The notes: generated from the letters alone by a model not told the origin. Positions 18,531 to 28,762 are shown, counted from the stretch's first letter. The stretch: 64,000 nt of DNA from Gordonia hongkongensis (GCF_023078355.1 NZ_CP095552.1:3472001-3536000); one strand, 5' to 3'. Translations and numbers: made by a program.

Positions 18531-20615
18531 TCAGGCCGCGAGCCCCCGGCGCCGCAGCAGCGGTTCGATGCGCGGCCGGCGACCGATCAGGCCCTGGTGT
18601 GCGACAAGCGGATCCACGCTGTCGCCGCGGGAGAGAGTGGCGTCGGCGAACCGGCGGCCGTTCTCGCGACGCAGCCCGCCCTCGGCGAGGAACCACTGTT
18701 CGGTCTCTGCGTCGAGTACCTCCGACCAGATGTAGCTGTAGTAGCCGGCGGAGTAGCCGCCACCGAAGATGTGGTTGAAGTACGAGCTCCGGTAGCGCGG
18801 CGGGATCAGCTCGGTGTGCAATCCCGCGTCGGTGAGCGCCTGCGCCTCGAAGGCCTCGACGTCGGCCACCGCCTCGGCCTCCGCCACCGACAACCGGTGC
18901 CAGGCCAGGTCCAGCGAGGATGCGGCGAGGTACTCGATGGTGCCGTGCGCGGACTCGGCTCCCGCCGAGTCCCGCGCCGCATCGGCGAGTTCGGCCGGGA
19001 TCGGCTCTCCGGTCTCGTGATGCCGGGCGTAGTTCGCCAGCACGTCCGGGTGCAGCGCCCACATCTCGTTCACCTGCGACGGGAACTCGACGAAGTCCCG
19101 CGGTACCGATGTCCCGGATTGCGACGGATACTCCACCGAGGACAACAACCCGTGCAGGGCGTGCCCGAACTCGTGGAAAAGCGTGGTGAGCTGATCCATC
19201 GTGAGCAGACACGGTTGTTCGGCATCGGGTTTGGTCAGGTTCAGCACGTTCACGATGATCGGCTGGGTGTGCAGGACCGACGACTGGTCGACGATGTTGT
19301 TCATCCACGCCCCGCCGCGTTTCGACGGCCGGGCGAAGAAGTCGCCGAGGAAGAGCCCGATACCGACGCCCGCGTCGTCGCGTACCTCCCAGGCGCGTAC
19401 ATCCGGGTGGTACAGCGGGAGATCGGTGATCTCCCGAAAGGTCAGGCCGTACAGCTTGTTCGCGGCGAAGAAGACACCCCGGGTCAGCACCGCGTCCAGT
19501 TCGCAATAGTTCGCGAAGTCGTCGAGCGGCACCGCCGAGTGCGACCGCTTCTCCCGATCGAGCCAGAAGGTGAGATCGGCGGGGCCGATCGGCGCGTCAC
19601 CCGCGAACTCGGTGAGCCGGGTGAGTTCTCGGCCACCGGCACGCATGGCCGAGGAGTTGAGCTCGCGCAGCATGTCGTCGACGGCCCCCGGGTCCGGCGC
19701 CGTCTGCTCGGCGATCACGTATTCGGCGTGGTCCCGGTAGCCGAGCATCTCTGCTCGGCGTGCCCGCAGGCGGACGATCTCGAGGACCAGTTCCCGGGTG
19801 TCGTGTTCGTTGCCTCGGGCGCACCGCCCCACCGACGCGTCGAACACCCGCCGGCGCACATCGGCATTCGTCAATTCGGTGAGCACCGACTGGCTCGTCG
19901 GAAGTTCGAGTGTGACGAGGTATCCGCTGTCGTGCCCGGCCTCGCCGGCGGCACGGCGGGCGGCGGCGATCTGTCCGGCCGACAGACCGTCGAGTTCGGC
20001 GGCATCGTCGACGAGCACCGCCGAGTCATTGGTGTCGTCGAGGATCTTCTGGGAGAACGTCGTCGTGAGATAGGCCAGGCGAGAAGCGATCTCCCGCATC
20101 TCACGCTGTGCGTCGGGGTCCAATCCGGCTCCGGCGCGGACCGATTCCCGGTACCGCTTGTCGAGCAACCGGCGCTGGGCTTCGGTGAGATCGAGTTCGT
20201 CGGCGCGCGAATGGAGGTCGGAGATCCGTTCGAAGAGAACCGGATTCATCGCGATCGTGTTCGCATGATCGGTCAGGAGCGTCGACAGCTCCTGGGAGAT
20301 CGCGTTGCGTCTGGGGTTCGTGTCGGGCCCGACGAGGTTGAAGAAGATCCCCGACGCCCGGGCCAGGTCGCGCCCCGACAACTCCAGGGCCTCGATCGTG
20401 TTGGCGAAGGTCGGTGCCGCGGGGTCGGCCGCGATCGCCTCCACCTCGGCCACATGCGACGCCATCGCTTCGGTGAACGCCGGCAGGAAGTCGTCGTCGG
20501 AGATCGACGCGAAGTCGGGGAGGTCGTAGGGCAGGCCGCTTTGCGCCAGTACCGGATTGGTGCCCTGCGCTGCGGTCATCGTCTCCCCACTCCCGGTCTG
20601 CCCGTCGCCCATCAC
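18531..20615 (-). CDS. M3 family oligopeptidase (Dcp/OpdA type)
   Basis: About 694 residues. The zinc protease motif [11 protein letters not shown] (HExxH) is intact, with [19 protein letters not shown] downstream as in thimet-type peptidases. The enzyme cleaves short peptides in the cytoplasm. The GTG at 20615 overlaps the lepA stop. ATG 20612, with AAGGGG five nt upstream, or ATG 20579, giving M-T-A-A-Q-G-T-N, are alternative starts. The second fits the length of homologues best. It is probably co-transcribed with lepA. Confidence 0.9.
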   Translation of the reverse strand: MMGDGQTGSGETMTAAQGTNPVLAQSGLPYDLPDFASISDDDFLPAFTEAMASHVAEVEAIAADPAAPTFANTIEALELSGRDLARASGIFFNLVGPDTNPRRNAISQELSTLLTDHANTIAMNPVLFERISDLHSRADELDLTEAQRRLLDKRYRESVRAGAGLDPDAQREMREIASRLAYLTTTFSQKILDDTNDSAVLVDDAAELDGLSAGQIAAARRAAGEAGHDSGYLVTLELPTSQSVLTELTNADVRRRVFDASVGRCARGNEHDTRELVLEIVRLRARRAEMLGYRDHAEYVIAEQTAPDPGAVDDMLRELNSSAMRAGGRELTRLTEFAGDAPIGPADLTFWLDREKRSHSAVPLDDFANYCELDAVLTRGVFFAANKLYGLTFREITDLPLYHPDVRAWEVRDDAGVGIGLFLGDFFARPSKRGGAWMNNIVDQSSVLHTQPIIVNVLNLTKPDAEQPCLLTMDQLTTLFHEFGHALHGLLSSVEYPSQSGTSVPRDFVEFPSQVNEMWALHPDVLANYARHHETGEPIPAELADAARDSAGAESAHGTIEYLAASSLDLAWHRLSVAEAEAVADVEAFEAQALTDAGLHTELIPPRYRSSYFNHIFGGGYSAGYYSYIWSEVLDAETEQWFLAEGGLRRENGRRFADATLSRGDSVDPLVAHQGLIGRRPRIEPLLRRRGLAA

Positions 20616-22468
20616 TTCCCCTTCGGCTTGTCACCCACCGCGTCGGTGGAGAGCGCGGCCACGAAGGCCTCTTGCGGGACCTCGACGCGGCCGATGGTCT
20701 TCATCCGCTTCTTGCCCTCTTTCTGCTTCTCGAGCAGTTTGCGCTTACGGCTGATGTCGCCGCCGTAGCACTTCGCGAGCACATCCTTGCGGATGGCTCG
20801 GATGTTCTCGCGCGCAATGATCTTCGAGCCGACGGCGGCCTGCACCGGAACCTCGAACTGCTGGCGCGGGATGAGCTCCTTGAGCTTGATCGCCATCCGG
20901 TTGCCGTAGGCATAGGCGGCGTCCTTGTGGACGATCGCACTGAACGCGTCGACGGCCTCGCCCTGGAGCAGGATGTCGACCTTCACCAGATCGGCTTCCT
21001 GCTCGCCCGCCTCCTCGTAGTCGAGGCTGGCATAGCCACGCGTCCGCGACTTCAAGGCGTCGAAGAAGTCGAAGATGATCTCGGCCATGGGCAGCGTGTA
21101 CCGCAGTTCCACGCGCGTCTCCGACAGGTAGTCCATCCCGCCGAGCTCACCTCGACGCGACTGACACAGCTCCATGATCGCGCCGATGAACTCGCTCGGC
21201 GCGATCACGGTGGTCTTGACGATGGGTTCGTAGATGTGCCGGGTCTTGCCTTCCGGCCAGTCCGACGGGTTGGTCACCACATGCTCCGAACCGTCTTCCA
21301 TGACCACCCGGTAGACGACGTTCGGGGCCGTCGAGATCAGGTCGAGGTTGAACTCGCGCTCGAGACGCTCGCGGGTGATCTCCATGTGCAGCAGACCGAG
21401 GAAGCCGCAGCGGAAGCCGAAGCCGAGCGCGACCGAGGTCTCCGGCTCGAAGGTCAGGGCGGCGTCGTTGAGTTGCAGCTTCTCGAGCGCCTCACGCAGC
21501 ACCGGGTGGTCGGAGCCGTCGAGCGGGTACAGCCCCGAGTAGACCATCGGGCGCGGCTCGCGGTACCCCGTCAGCGCCTGCTCGGCACCCCGGCGGGCAG
21601 TGGTGACGGTGTCACCGACCTTCGACTGGCGAACGTCCTTCACACCCGTGATCAGGTAACCGACCTCGCCGACACCCAGCCCCGTGGTCGGCTTCGGTTC
21701 CGGGGACACGATGCCCACCTCGAGCAGCTCGTGCGTCGTGCCGGTCGACATCATCAGGATCTTCTCCCGGGGCACGATCTTGCCGTCGACGACCCGGACG
21801 TAGGTGACCACGCCGCGGTAGGTGTCGTACACCGAGTCGAAGATCATCGCGCGCGCCGGGGCGTCGGAGTCGCCCACCGGGGCCGGCACCTTCCGGATGA
21901 CCTCGTCGAGCAGCTCGGTGACCCCGACGCCGGTCTTGCCCGACACACGCAGCACGTCTTCCGGCTCGCAACCCACGATGTGCGCGAGTTCGGCAGCGTA
22001 GCGCTCGGGGTCGGCCGCGGGCAGGTCGATCTTGTTGAGCACCGGGATGATGGTGAGGTCGTTCTCCATCGCCAGATACAGGTTGGCGAGGGTCTGGGCC
22101 TCGATGCCCTGCGCGGCGTCGACGAGCAGGACAGCTCCCTCGCACGCCTCCAGAGCGCGGGACACCTCGTAGGTGAAGTCGACGTGCCCGGGGGTGTCGA
22201 TGAGGTGCAGGACGTAGTCCTCGTCGCCCTCCGCCGACTTCACCGTCCAGGGCAGACGGACGTTCTGCGCCTTGATGGTGATGCCGCGCTCGCGCTCGAT
22301 GTCCATTCGATCGAGGTACTGCGCCCGCATCTGCCGCTCTTCGACGACGCCAGTGAGCTGCAGCATCCGGTCTGCCAGCGTCGACTTGCCGTGGTCGATG
22401 TGGGCGATGATGCAGAAGTTCCGGATACGTGCCGGATCGGTGAAGGTGGTGTCGGCGAAGGTGGGAAT
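20612..22468 (-). CDS. lepA: Elongation factor 4 (LepA), apparent AUU start
   Basis: 618 codons when read from ATT at 22468. The N-terminus is then [14 protein letters not shown], followed by the G1 motif [23 protein letters not shown] and the LepA-specific C-terminal domain complete the family. The frame has no ATG, GTG or TTG between an upstream TGA and the P-loop; the first ATG (22366) would delete the GTP-binding loop. GAGGAG lies seven nt before the ATT, so an AUU start is the simplest reading, unless one base is miscalled. LepA is a ribosome-associated GTPase acting on translation under stress. Confidence 0.85.
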   Translation of the reverse strand: MPTFADTTFTDPARIRNFCIIAHIDHGKSTLADRMLQLTGVVEERQMRAQYLDRMDIERERGITIKAQNVRLPWTVKSAEGDEDYVLHLIDTPGHVDFTYEVSRALEACEGAVLLVDAAQGIEAQTLANLYLAMENDLTIIPVLNKIDLPAADPERYAAELAHIVGCEPEDVLRVSGKTGVGVTELLDEVIRKVPAPVGDSDAPARAMIFDSVYDTYRGVVTYVRVVDGKIVPREKILMMSTGTTHELLEVGIVSPEPKPTTGLGVGEVGYLITGVKDVRQSKVGDTVTTARRGAEQALTGYREPRPMVYSGLYPLDGSDHPVLREALEKLQLNDAALTFEPETSVALGFGFRCGFLGLLHMEITRERLEREFNLDLISTAPNVVYRVVMEDGSEHVVTNPSDWPEGKTRHIYEPIVKTTVIAPSEFIGAIMELCQSRRGELGGMDYLSETRVELRYTLPMAEIIFDFFDALKSRTRGYASLDYEEAGEQEADLVKVDILLQGEAVDAFSAIVHKDAAYAYGNRMAIKLKELIPRQQFEVPVQAAVGSKIIARENIRAIRKDVLAKCYGGDISRKRKLLEKQKEGKKRMKTIGRVEVPQEAFVAALSTDAVGDKPKGK

Positions 22469-22583
22469 GGAACTACTCCTCGAACGAGAACTTCGGTAGA
22501 GAACGGGTACGGATACGGGTTGTCCTCCAGTTTCTCATGAGCACCCCGCGTGGCGCGTCCGGCCACGTCGCACCCTTCGAGAC

Positions 22584-22615
22584 GGCCCTCCGCAGGCTCC
22601 GGGCCTCCTCAGGGA
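22584..22615 (-). repeat. Inverted copy of the CTCCCTGAGG intergenic repeat
   Basis: These 32 nt are the exact reverse complement of 15062-15093. The copy lies in the gap between lepA and the plus-strand hydrolase gene, immediately before its start region. The repeat can fold through its GGCCC and GGGCC ends. Confidence 0.75.
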
Positions 22616-22660
22616 TCGGAGAAGTCCGCGAGCACCTCCGAAGGCGCTACGGTGGCAGCC

Positions 22661-23332
22661 GTGTCCGCGTCCACCGTCACCACCATCGAGTCCGACGACG
22701 TCGCCGCCGAGGTACACCGCCCGGGGATCCCGGCACGTGCCACGCTCGTCCTCGCCCACGGCGCAGGCGGCAACCGCGACGCCGTGATCCTGCGTGCCCT
22801 GGCCGAGGAACTGTGCGACCGCGGGTTCGTCGTCGCCCGGATCGACCTGCCGTATCGACGGCGCCGACCCAAGGGTCCGCCCAGCCCGTCCACCGCCGAC
22901 GCCGACCGGGACGGCATCCGTGCCGCGTGTGCAACGCTGCGCGCCGAGCTCGACGGGCCGCTGATCGTCGGTGGCCACTCCTATGGCGGGCGACAGTCCT
23001 CGATGGCCGTCGCCGAGAACGGAACAGCTCTGGCCGACGGCCTGTTGCTGACGTCGTATCCGCTGCATCCACCGGGCAAGCCCGACCGACTGCGCACCGA
23101 ACACCTGCCGTCGATCACCGTCCCGACCCTCGTGGTCCACGGGAGCACCGACCCGTTCGGCACCACCGACGAGATGACCCGCGCGATCGGCCTCATCGAT
23201 GCGCCGACACACATCGTCGAACTCGAGAAGGTCGGACACGACCTCAACCCGAAGAGAAAACCCACCGCAGCCCTCACCTCGGACGCGGTCGAGGACTTCC
23301 TGCTACCCCACATCTCCGGAGAGGACTTCTGA
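22661..23332 (+). CDS. Dienelactone-hydrolase-like alpha/beta hydrolase
   Basis: About 223 residues. LVLAHGAGGNRD is the oxyanion strand, VGGHSYGGRQSS the nucleophile elbow (Ser), VVHGSTDPFGT the acid region and VGHDLNP the catalytic His. This is the KANL3/Tex30-like group of small hydrolases, with no assigned substrate. GTG 22661 (V-S-A-S-T-V-T-T) is taken as start, since the upstream in-frame sequence runs through the intergenic repeat; GTG 22652 is equally possible. Only two nt separate it from the PemK-like gene, so the pair is an operon. Confidence 0.75.
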   Translation: MSASTVTTIESDDVAAEVHRPGIPARATLVLAHGAGGNRDAVILRALAEELCDRGFVVARIDLPYRRRRPKGPPSPSTADADRDGIRAACATLRAELDGPLIVGGHSYGGRQSSMAVAENGTALADGLLLTSYPLHPPGKPDRLRTEHLPSITVPTLVVHGSTDPFGTTDEMTRAIGLIDAPTHIVELEKVGHDLNPKRKPTAALTSDAVEDFLLPHISGEDF

Positions 23333-23334
23333 CG

Positions 23335-23760
23335 GTGACCAGTCGCAACGCCCGGCCCGCACTTCGGCCGACAACCGATCTCGCCCGCACCATCAGCTAT
23401 TCCCCCGACCTCGACGGCGACGCCGACCCCGGCGAGATCGTGTGGACCTGGGTCGCCTACGAGGACGACCCGAACCAGGGAAAGGACCGGCCGGTCCTGG
23501 TCGTCGGCCGGGACGCCCGGGCCGACCGGTCCGACACCGTGCTCGGGCTCATGCTGTCGAGCAAGGACCACCGGGACGACGGCAACTGGCTTCCCCTCGG
23601 GTCGGGCGCATGGGATTCCCAGGGCCGGCCGAGCTTCGTGCGCCTCGACCGTGTACTCGTCGTCGACGACGACGGCATCCGCCGGGAAGGCGCGATCCTC
23701 GACCGCACGACGTTCGACGCCGTCGCCCAGGAACTCCGCGGGCACTACGGCTGGCGGTGA
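23335..23760 (+). CDS. PemK/MazF-fold protein
   Basis: 141 residues. The region GEIVWTWVAYEDDPNQGKDRPVLV matches the N-terminal beta strands of PemK/MazF-type proteins, and LPLGSGAWD follows with FVRLDRVLVV at the later strands. Canonical MazF proteins are mRNA interferases. No antitoxin-like gene is next to it, so toxicity is not implied. The GTG starts two nt after the upstream hydrolase stop, so the two are translated together. Confidence 0.65.
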   Translation: MTSRNARPALRPTTDLARTISYSPDLDGDADPGEIVWTWVAYEDDPNQGKDRPVLVVGRDARADRSDTVLGLMLSSKDHRDDGNWLPLGSGAWDSQGRPSFVRLDRVLVVDDDGIRREGAILDRTTFDAVAQELRGHYGWR

Positions 23761-23776
23761 CCCGAAGGACGAAACC

Positions 23777-24625
23777 CTAGGCGAGCCGGGTGATCTCGAC
23801 GATGACGTCGAGGTCGGTCGCGCCGCCGCCGGTGTAGATACCCTTCAGCGGCGACACATCGGCGTAGTCACGACCCACGCCCACCGACACATGCTGCTCG
23901 GTGATCGGGGTGTCGTTGGTCGGGTCGTAGCCCCACCAGCCGCCCGTCCACGCCTCGATCCAGGCGTGACTCTGACCCTGCACCGTCTTGTCGATCTCGG
24001 CGTCGGGTTCGGGATGGAGATACCCCGACACGTACCGGGCGGGAATGCCCAGCCCGCGGAGCATCAGCAGGGTGAGGTGCGCGTAGTCCTGACACACGCC
24101 CTTGCGGTCGGTCCACGCGTCGACCGCGGTGGTGTGCACGCCCGTCGTGCCGGGGACGTACTCCATCTCGGTGTGGATGAAGCGACACACCGCCTCGACC
24201 GCCTCCTCGGGGGTGAGCCCCTTGGTCACCTTCTTCGCGGTCGACAGCAGTGACCGGTTGCGGGCGACATACGGTGTGTAAGACAGCATCTCGTCATACC
24301 GGTCGATGACGTGATCGCTGTTCATGTCGTCCCACGAGACCTGATCCTCCACGTCGGGGCGTTGTCCGGCCTCGGTTTCGACGACCGACAGCCCCGAGAC
24401 CTCGAGTTCGTTGTGCGGCGCGTGCAGATCGAAGGCGGTGACCGCGGTACCCCAGTAGTCGGTGTACCGGTAGGACCTCGTCGCCGGGACGGTCTCGACC
24501 CGGTTGACGATCACGTTCTGGCGGGCGTCGCTGCGCGGGGTGAGCCGGGCTTCGTTGTACGACGAGGTGACCGGACTGTGGTAGGCGAAGCCCGTGGAAT
24601 GGACAACACGCAGACGCCAGCTCAC
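23777..24625 (-). CDS. Transglutaminase-like cysteine peptidase family protein
   Basis: 282 residues. The N-terminal beta domain begins LRVVHSTGFAYHSPVTSSYN. The papain-like core carries the Cys in DRKGVCQDYAHL, His in GQSHAWIEAW and Asp in WWGYDPTNDTP, so the catalytic triad is complete. It ends the conserved three-gene set with the alpha-E and ATP-grasp genes (Rv2409c-Rv2411c type). The start overlaps the alpha-E stop. The set is thought to make or process an unknown peptide; this is inference from gene association. Confidence 0.88.
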   Translation of the reverse strand: MSWRLRVVHSTGFAYHSPVTSSYNEARLTPRSDARQNVIVNRVETVPATRSYRYTDYWGTAVTAFDLHAPHNELEVSGLSVVETEAGQRPDVEDQVSWDDMNSDHVIDRYDEMLSYTPYVARNRSLLSTAKKVTKGLTPEEAVEAVCRFIHTEMEYVPGTTGVHTTAVDAWTDRKGVCQDYAHLTLLMLRGLGIPARYVSGYLHPEPDAEIDKTVQGQSHAWIEAWTGGWWGYDPTNDTPITEQHVSVGVGRDYADVSPLKGIYTGGGATDLDVIVEITRLA

Positions 24626-25599
24626 AGCTCACTCTCCTCGATGACATGCCCGTCGCTGACGCGGGCGTCGGCCCACGAGACATAGGGCGACACATGGAAA
24701 TACTGCTTCGTGACCGCCTCGTTGACCGCGCGGCAGGTGTCCTGCAGGTCGACGAGCCGGTCCTGCAGATCGTCGAGCAACTTCCCGGGCTCGAGGAACT
24801 CGAGCGAACTGCGTGCGCGGCCCAGCAGCAACTGCGCCTCGGCCTGGGCCCCGACCCGGCTCGGCCCACTCTCGAGCTGACCCAGATTGCGCTCGGCGAC
24901 GCTGAGGGCGTGGAAGATGGACCGTGGGAACAGCCGGTCGAGAAGCATGAACTCGACGATGTTCTCGGCGTCCAACACACCGCGGTAGGTCCGCAGGAAG
25001 GTGTCGTGCCCGCCGGCGGACACGAGGACGTTCACCCAGGCCGGCGACGTCGTCCGATCCCCGGCGCGGGACAGCAACATCCGGATGGTCATGTCGACCC
25101 GCTCCACCGACCGACCCAGCAGCAGATATCGGTAGCCGTCGTCGTGGCTGAGGGTGGCGTCGGCGAGGCCCGCGAACATCGCCGCCCGGTTCTTCACGTA
25201 CGACAGGAACTCGTGGGGACCGAGGCGACGCGAGCGCCGTTCGGCGCCGTCGAGTCCGTTGTAGGTGGTGTTGAGGCATTCCCACAACTCGCTGGACGTG
25301 ACTTCGCGTGCGCCCCGGGCGTTTTCCCGCGCCGCCCGGATCAGGTCGACGATCGATCCCACCGCGTCGGCGTCGTAGGCGACGCGTTCGGTCAACGACC
25401 AGACGTCGAGCTCGTCGTCGTCCTCCGGCGCGGTGAGCCCGAGTACCTGGATGATCAGGCGTGCCTGCCGGTCGACGTCGACCGTGGTGTCCTCGAGGAT
25501 CTGGTGGATCGCGACATCGAGGATGCGCGCCATGTCGTCGGCGCGCTCGACGTACCTGCCGATCCAGTAGAGCGATTCGGCGTTACGCGCCAACATCAT
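24622..25599 (-). CDS. Alpha-E domain-containing protein
   Basis: 325 residues, almost wholly helical by composition. The opening LARNAESLYWIGRYVERADD is the signature of the alpha-E (DUF403) family. The family is nearly always encoded beside a circularly permuted ATP-grasp and a transglutaminase-like gene, as here. Both junctions overlap by 4 nt (ATGA). It has no assigned activity. A role as partner or carrier for the ATP-grasp ligase is the usual suggestion. Confidence 0.88.
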   Translation of the reverse strand: MMLARNAESLYWIGRYVERADDMARILDVAIHQILEDTTVDVDRQARLIIQVLGLTAPEDDDELDVWSLTERVAYDADAVGSIVDLIRAARENARGAREVTSSELWECLNTTYNGLDGAERRSRRLGPHEFLSYVKNRAAMFAGLADATLSHDDGYRYLLLGRSVERVDMTIRMLLSRAGDRTTSPAWVNVLVSAGGHDTFLRTYRGVLDAENIVEFMLLDRLFPRSIFHALSVAERNLGQLESGPSRVGAQAEAQLLLGRARSSLEFLEPGKLLDDLQDRLVDLQDTCRAVNEAVTKQYFHVSPYVSWADARVSDGHVIEESEL

Positions 25600-27497
25600 C
25601 GGATATCACCCTCCTGCTGTCGGGTCATGCCGCCGGACGCTGTGGTCGGATTCGGTTGCGGCGTCATGCCACCCATCTGCTGCGTCCCACCCAACTGCTG
25701 CATCATGGAGCCCATCTGCTGCGTCCCACCCAACTGCTGCATCATCGAACCCTGCTGTTGCTGTTGAGTCTGCGTGTGCACCGGGTCGGGGGCGCTCTCC
25801 GCCGGCCGGGCGGCGGCGACACCGCTCGTCGTCACGACCTTCGCACCCGACAACTCCCGGTCCCCCTCGGATGTGCGCGAGGCCAGCACCCAGGTGTCCT
25901 TGGAACCGCCGCCCTGGCTCGAGTTGACGACGAGCGATCCCTCCGGCAGCGCCACCCGGGTCAGGCCGCCGGGCAGGACCCACACGGACTCACCGTCGTT
26001 GACCGCGAACGGACGCAGGTCAACATGGCGCGGCCGGATGGCGTCACCGATCTTCGTCGGCACCGTCGACAGCTGCACGACCGGCTGTGCGATCCACCCG
26101 CGCGGATCGTTGCGGACCTTGCGTGCCAGTGCGTCCAATTCGGCGCCGGTCGCGTCGGGGCCGAAGACGATGCCGTAACCGCCCGATCCCTCAACGGGTT
26201 TCACGACGAGTTCGTCGATGCGGTCGAGCACCTCCTCGCATTCGTCGGGCAGCCAGCAGCGTAGGGTGTCCACGTTCTGGAGACTCGGCTTCTCGCCGAG
26301 GTAGTACTGGATGATCTCCGGCACGTAGGTGTAGATCAGCTTGTCGTCGCCGACGCCGTTGCCGACCGCACTGGAGATCACCACGTTGCCCGCGCGCGCG
26401 GCGTTCAGCAGCCCCGCCACGCCGAGCATCGAATCCGGCCGGAACTGCATGGGATCCAGGAAGTCGTCGTCGATGCGGCGGTAGATGACGTCGACCCGCT
26501 GCTCCCCCTCGGTCGTGCGCATGTACACGACGTTGTCGCGGCAGAACAGGTCACGGCCCTCGACCAGCTCGACGCCCATCAGGCGTGCGAGGAGCGAGTG
26601 CTCGAAGTAGGCCGAGTTGGCCACGCCCGGGGTCAGCACGACGATGTTCGGGTCGGCCTCGTTGAACGCCGCCGACGCGCGTAGCGCGCGCAGGAGGTGG
26701 CTCGGGTAGTCGGCGACCGCACGCACCTTGTGTTTGGAGAACAGGTCCGGGAAGACGCGGGCCATCGCGCGCCGGTTCTCGAGCACATAGGAGACGCCCG
26801 ACGGCGACCGCAGATTGTCCTCGAGGACCCGGAAGTCGCCGTTCTCGTCGCGGATCAGGTCGATACCCGCGACGTGGATGCGAACACCGTTGGGCGGCCG
26901 AATGTTTGCCGCCTGTCGATGAAAGTGCTCACAGGAGTGGACGAGTCGCTTGGGCAGTACCCCGTCGCGCAGGATCTCCTGCTCGCCGTAGATGTCGTCG
27001 AGGAAGAGTTCCAGCGCCTGTACGCGCTGGGTGATACCCGCCTCGAGCTTGTTCCACTCCGCCGCCGAGATCACCCGTGGCACAACATCCAACGGGAAGG
27101 GGCGTTCCTTGCCGGACAGCGAGAACGTCACACCCTGGTCGAGATAGGCACGCCCGAGGGCCTCCACACGGGCCTCCACGAGGTCGGACTGATCCTCGTC
27201 GGCCATGGCCTTGTAGATACCGCGGTACGGTGTCCGCACCTCGCCGGCGGCATCGAACATCTCGTCATAGGCCTTGCCGTACGGGCCTTTTGCGTACCCG
27301 CCGAAGTTGCCGGTGAAATTCTCCCCGGTGGTTGCGTCGCCCGCGCCCTTCGCCGACCGGCTGCCGGAACCGGAACCCTTGGTCGAACCGGACTTGGCGG
27401 AGGCCGTCCGTCCCGACGAGGTGGACGACGCCGCTTTCGCGGCTGCGGACTTACGCGCCGCCTTCTTGGCTGGCGCACTTGTCGATGCGGGGGTCAT
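25596..27497 (-). CDS. Circularly permuted type 2 ATP-grasp protein
   Basis: 633 residues. The N-terminal 65 are Lys/Ala/Ser-rich (KKAARKSAAAKAAS) and look like a flexible basic tail. The core contains VLEDNLRSPSGVSYVLENR, RIDDDFLDPMQF and VVKPVEGSGGYGIVFG, the ATP-grasp nucleotide-binding parts. The last 70 residues are Gln/Met/Gly-rich, including two 13-residue repeats. ATP-grasp enzymes of this type form amide bonds. The gene opens the three-gene operon with alpha-E and transglutaminase. The tail repeats are unusual for the family. Confidence 0.88.
   Translation of the reverse strand: MTPASTSAPAKKAARKSAAAKAASSTSSGRTASAKSGSTKGSGSGSRSAKGAGDATTGENFTGNFGGYAKGPYGKAYDEMFDAAGEVRTPYRGIYKAMADEDQSDLVEARVEALGRAYLDQGVTFSLSGKERPFPLDVVPRVISAAEWNKLEAGITQRVQALELFLDDIYGEQEILRDGVLPKRLVHSCEHFHRQAANIRPPNGVRIHVAGIDLIRDENGDFRVLEDNLRSPSGVSYVLENRRAMARVFPDLFSKHKVRAVADYPSHLLRALRASAAFNEADPNIVVLTPGVANSAYFEHSLLARLMGVELVEGRDLFCRDNVVYMRTTEGEQRVDVIYRRIDDDFLDPMQFRPDSMLGVAGLLNAARAGNVVISSAVGNGVGDDKLIYTYVPEIIQYYLGEKPSLQNVDTLRCWLPDECEEVLDRIDELVVKPVEGSGGYGIVFGPDATGAELDALARKVRNDPRGWIAQPVVQLSTVPTKIGDAIRPRHVDLRPFAVNDGESVWVLPGGLTRVALPEGSLVVNSSQGGGSKDTWVLASRTSEGDRELSGAKVVTTSGVAAARPAESAPDPVHTQTQQQQQGSMMQQLGGTQQMGSMMQQLGGTQQMGGMTPQPNPTTASGGMTRQQEGDIR
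25672..25749 (-). repeat. Tandem 39-bp duplication inside the ATP-grasp gene
   Basis: Two adjacent 39-nt units (25672-25710 and 25711-25749), nearly identical, encode two copies of a Gln/Met/Gly-rich 13-mer containing MMQQLGGTQQMG. Being a multiple of three, copy number can change without losing frame. Confidence 0.8.
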
Positions 27498-27589
27498 AAA
27501 CTGCCATGGTGCTACAGAATGCCGAAATTGGCAGGACGTCGACCGGCCGTGTCATCGACGAAGCCGCACCGCCGTTCCGGGGCCACCGA

Positions 27590-28762
27590 TCAGGATGATC
27601 GGCGCGCGGCGATCACCCGCCGCTTGACCCGGCGCACCACATTCGCCGCCCGCGTCCGCGCACGGGGTCCGACCTTGGGCAAGGGCGCCGCGAGCACCAT
27701 CGCCGCGATCGTGTCGAGCGCGACGTCGAGCACCTCGCCGTCCGACGGCGGCGGCACGTCGCCGGCGTCGTGTTCGGGCGACACCACCAGATCGTCGAGG
27801 TCACCGACGACGTCGTAGCCGGCGTCGCGGACCGCCGCGACCATCCGCCGGGACTCCCCCGCCGCCCACTCCCGGCTCTTGTCCGAGAGTCCCTGCGGCG
27901 GGCCGGACGGTGCCTCGAACAGGATCTCCCCGATCACCTGCCCCTTGATGATCCGCTCGTATCGGCGCCACTCAATGGCGTCCGGCTGCAGGCGGCGGTT
28001 GAGGCCGCGCAGGAACTCGGCCTGCGGCGCGGACAGCGAGCTGTTCAGGCTGGGGACCGGGATCCGCAGCGGGACCGGATCGATGTTCATCACGCGCAGG
28101 AACCGATCCCAGAGCGTGTCGCCCGACGCTGCCCCGCGGGGCGGCACCGTGACGATGTGGACGCGCTCGGGTCCGACGACACGCGACCAGCGTTCCAGGA
28201 TGCCGACGTAGTCCTGGAACTCCCAGAACGGCTCCTCGTCGACCTCGTCGGCCGGGGCATCGTCAGCGGGGGTACTGACGACGACGGGACCGCCGGTCCG
28301 GCGCCCCTCGGAAGCGAAGGCCACCGAATCCACGAACTCGTCGAACGACGCCCGGCGCTGGTTCTTCACGTTCTCCTGCCACACGGACGGGAGCTGGCGG
28401 CCGAGGTCGCGGACGGTCGCTATCACGTGGACCTCGTCGGCGAAGGACAGGTCGGCCATCAACCGTTCGATCTGGTCGACGGTCGCGGTGCTGTACAGCT
28501 CGTGCGACAGCAACGAGATCTGCGGCCAGGCCCGGATCTGACCGAGGAGCGTCGGCCAGGTGCCGGCGAAGGCGGGATCGACCCAGTCGAGGTATCGCTC
28601 CGGCTGCAGATGCACCGCGGCATGGAAGTGATCCGAGATCACGTTGCCCGGGTACAGCAACCCGGAGGACTGCAACGCCAGGTCGCGGTTTCGCCAGAGG
28701 CGATCCTGGAGGTGTGTGGTCCCGGTTTTGGGAAGGCCGATGTGTACGTAAACGACGGACAT
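27590..28762 (-). CDS. Sulfotransferase-like protein
   Basis: 390 residues. VYVHIGLPKTGTTHLQDRLW at the N-terminus is the 5'-phosphosulfate binding loop of PAPS-dependent sulfotransferases. The following helices and IATVRDLGRQLPSVWQ match the 3'-phosphate side (Arg, Ser). The acceptor is unknown; related actinobacterial enzymes sulfate glycolipids or sugars. It stands alone on the minus strand between the ATP-grasp gene and rpsT. The C-terminus is strongly basic (RRVKRRVIAARR). PAPS supply would need an APS kinase, which is not in this window. Confidence 0.75.
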   Translation of the reverse strand: MSVVYVHIGLPKTGTTHLQDRLWRNRDLALQSSGLLYPGNVISDHFHAAVHLQPERYLDWVDPAFAGTWPTLLGQIRAWPQISLLSHELYSTATVDQIERLMADLSFADEVHVIATVRDLGRQLPSVWQENVKNQRRASFDEFVDSVAFASEGRRTGGPVVVSTPADDAPADEVDEEPFWEFQDYVGILERWSRVVGPERVHIVTVPPRGAASGDTLWDRFLRVMNIDPVPLRIPVPSLNSSLSAPQAEFLRGLNRRLQPDAIEWRRYERIIKGQVIGEILFEAPSGPPQGLSDKSREWAAGESRRMVAAVRDAGYDVVGDLDDLVVSPEHDAGDVPPPSDGEVLDVALDTIAAMVLAAPLPKVGPRARTRAANVVRRVKRRVIAARRSS

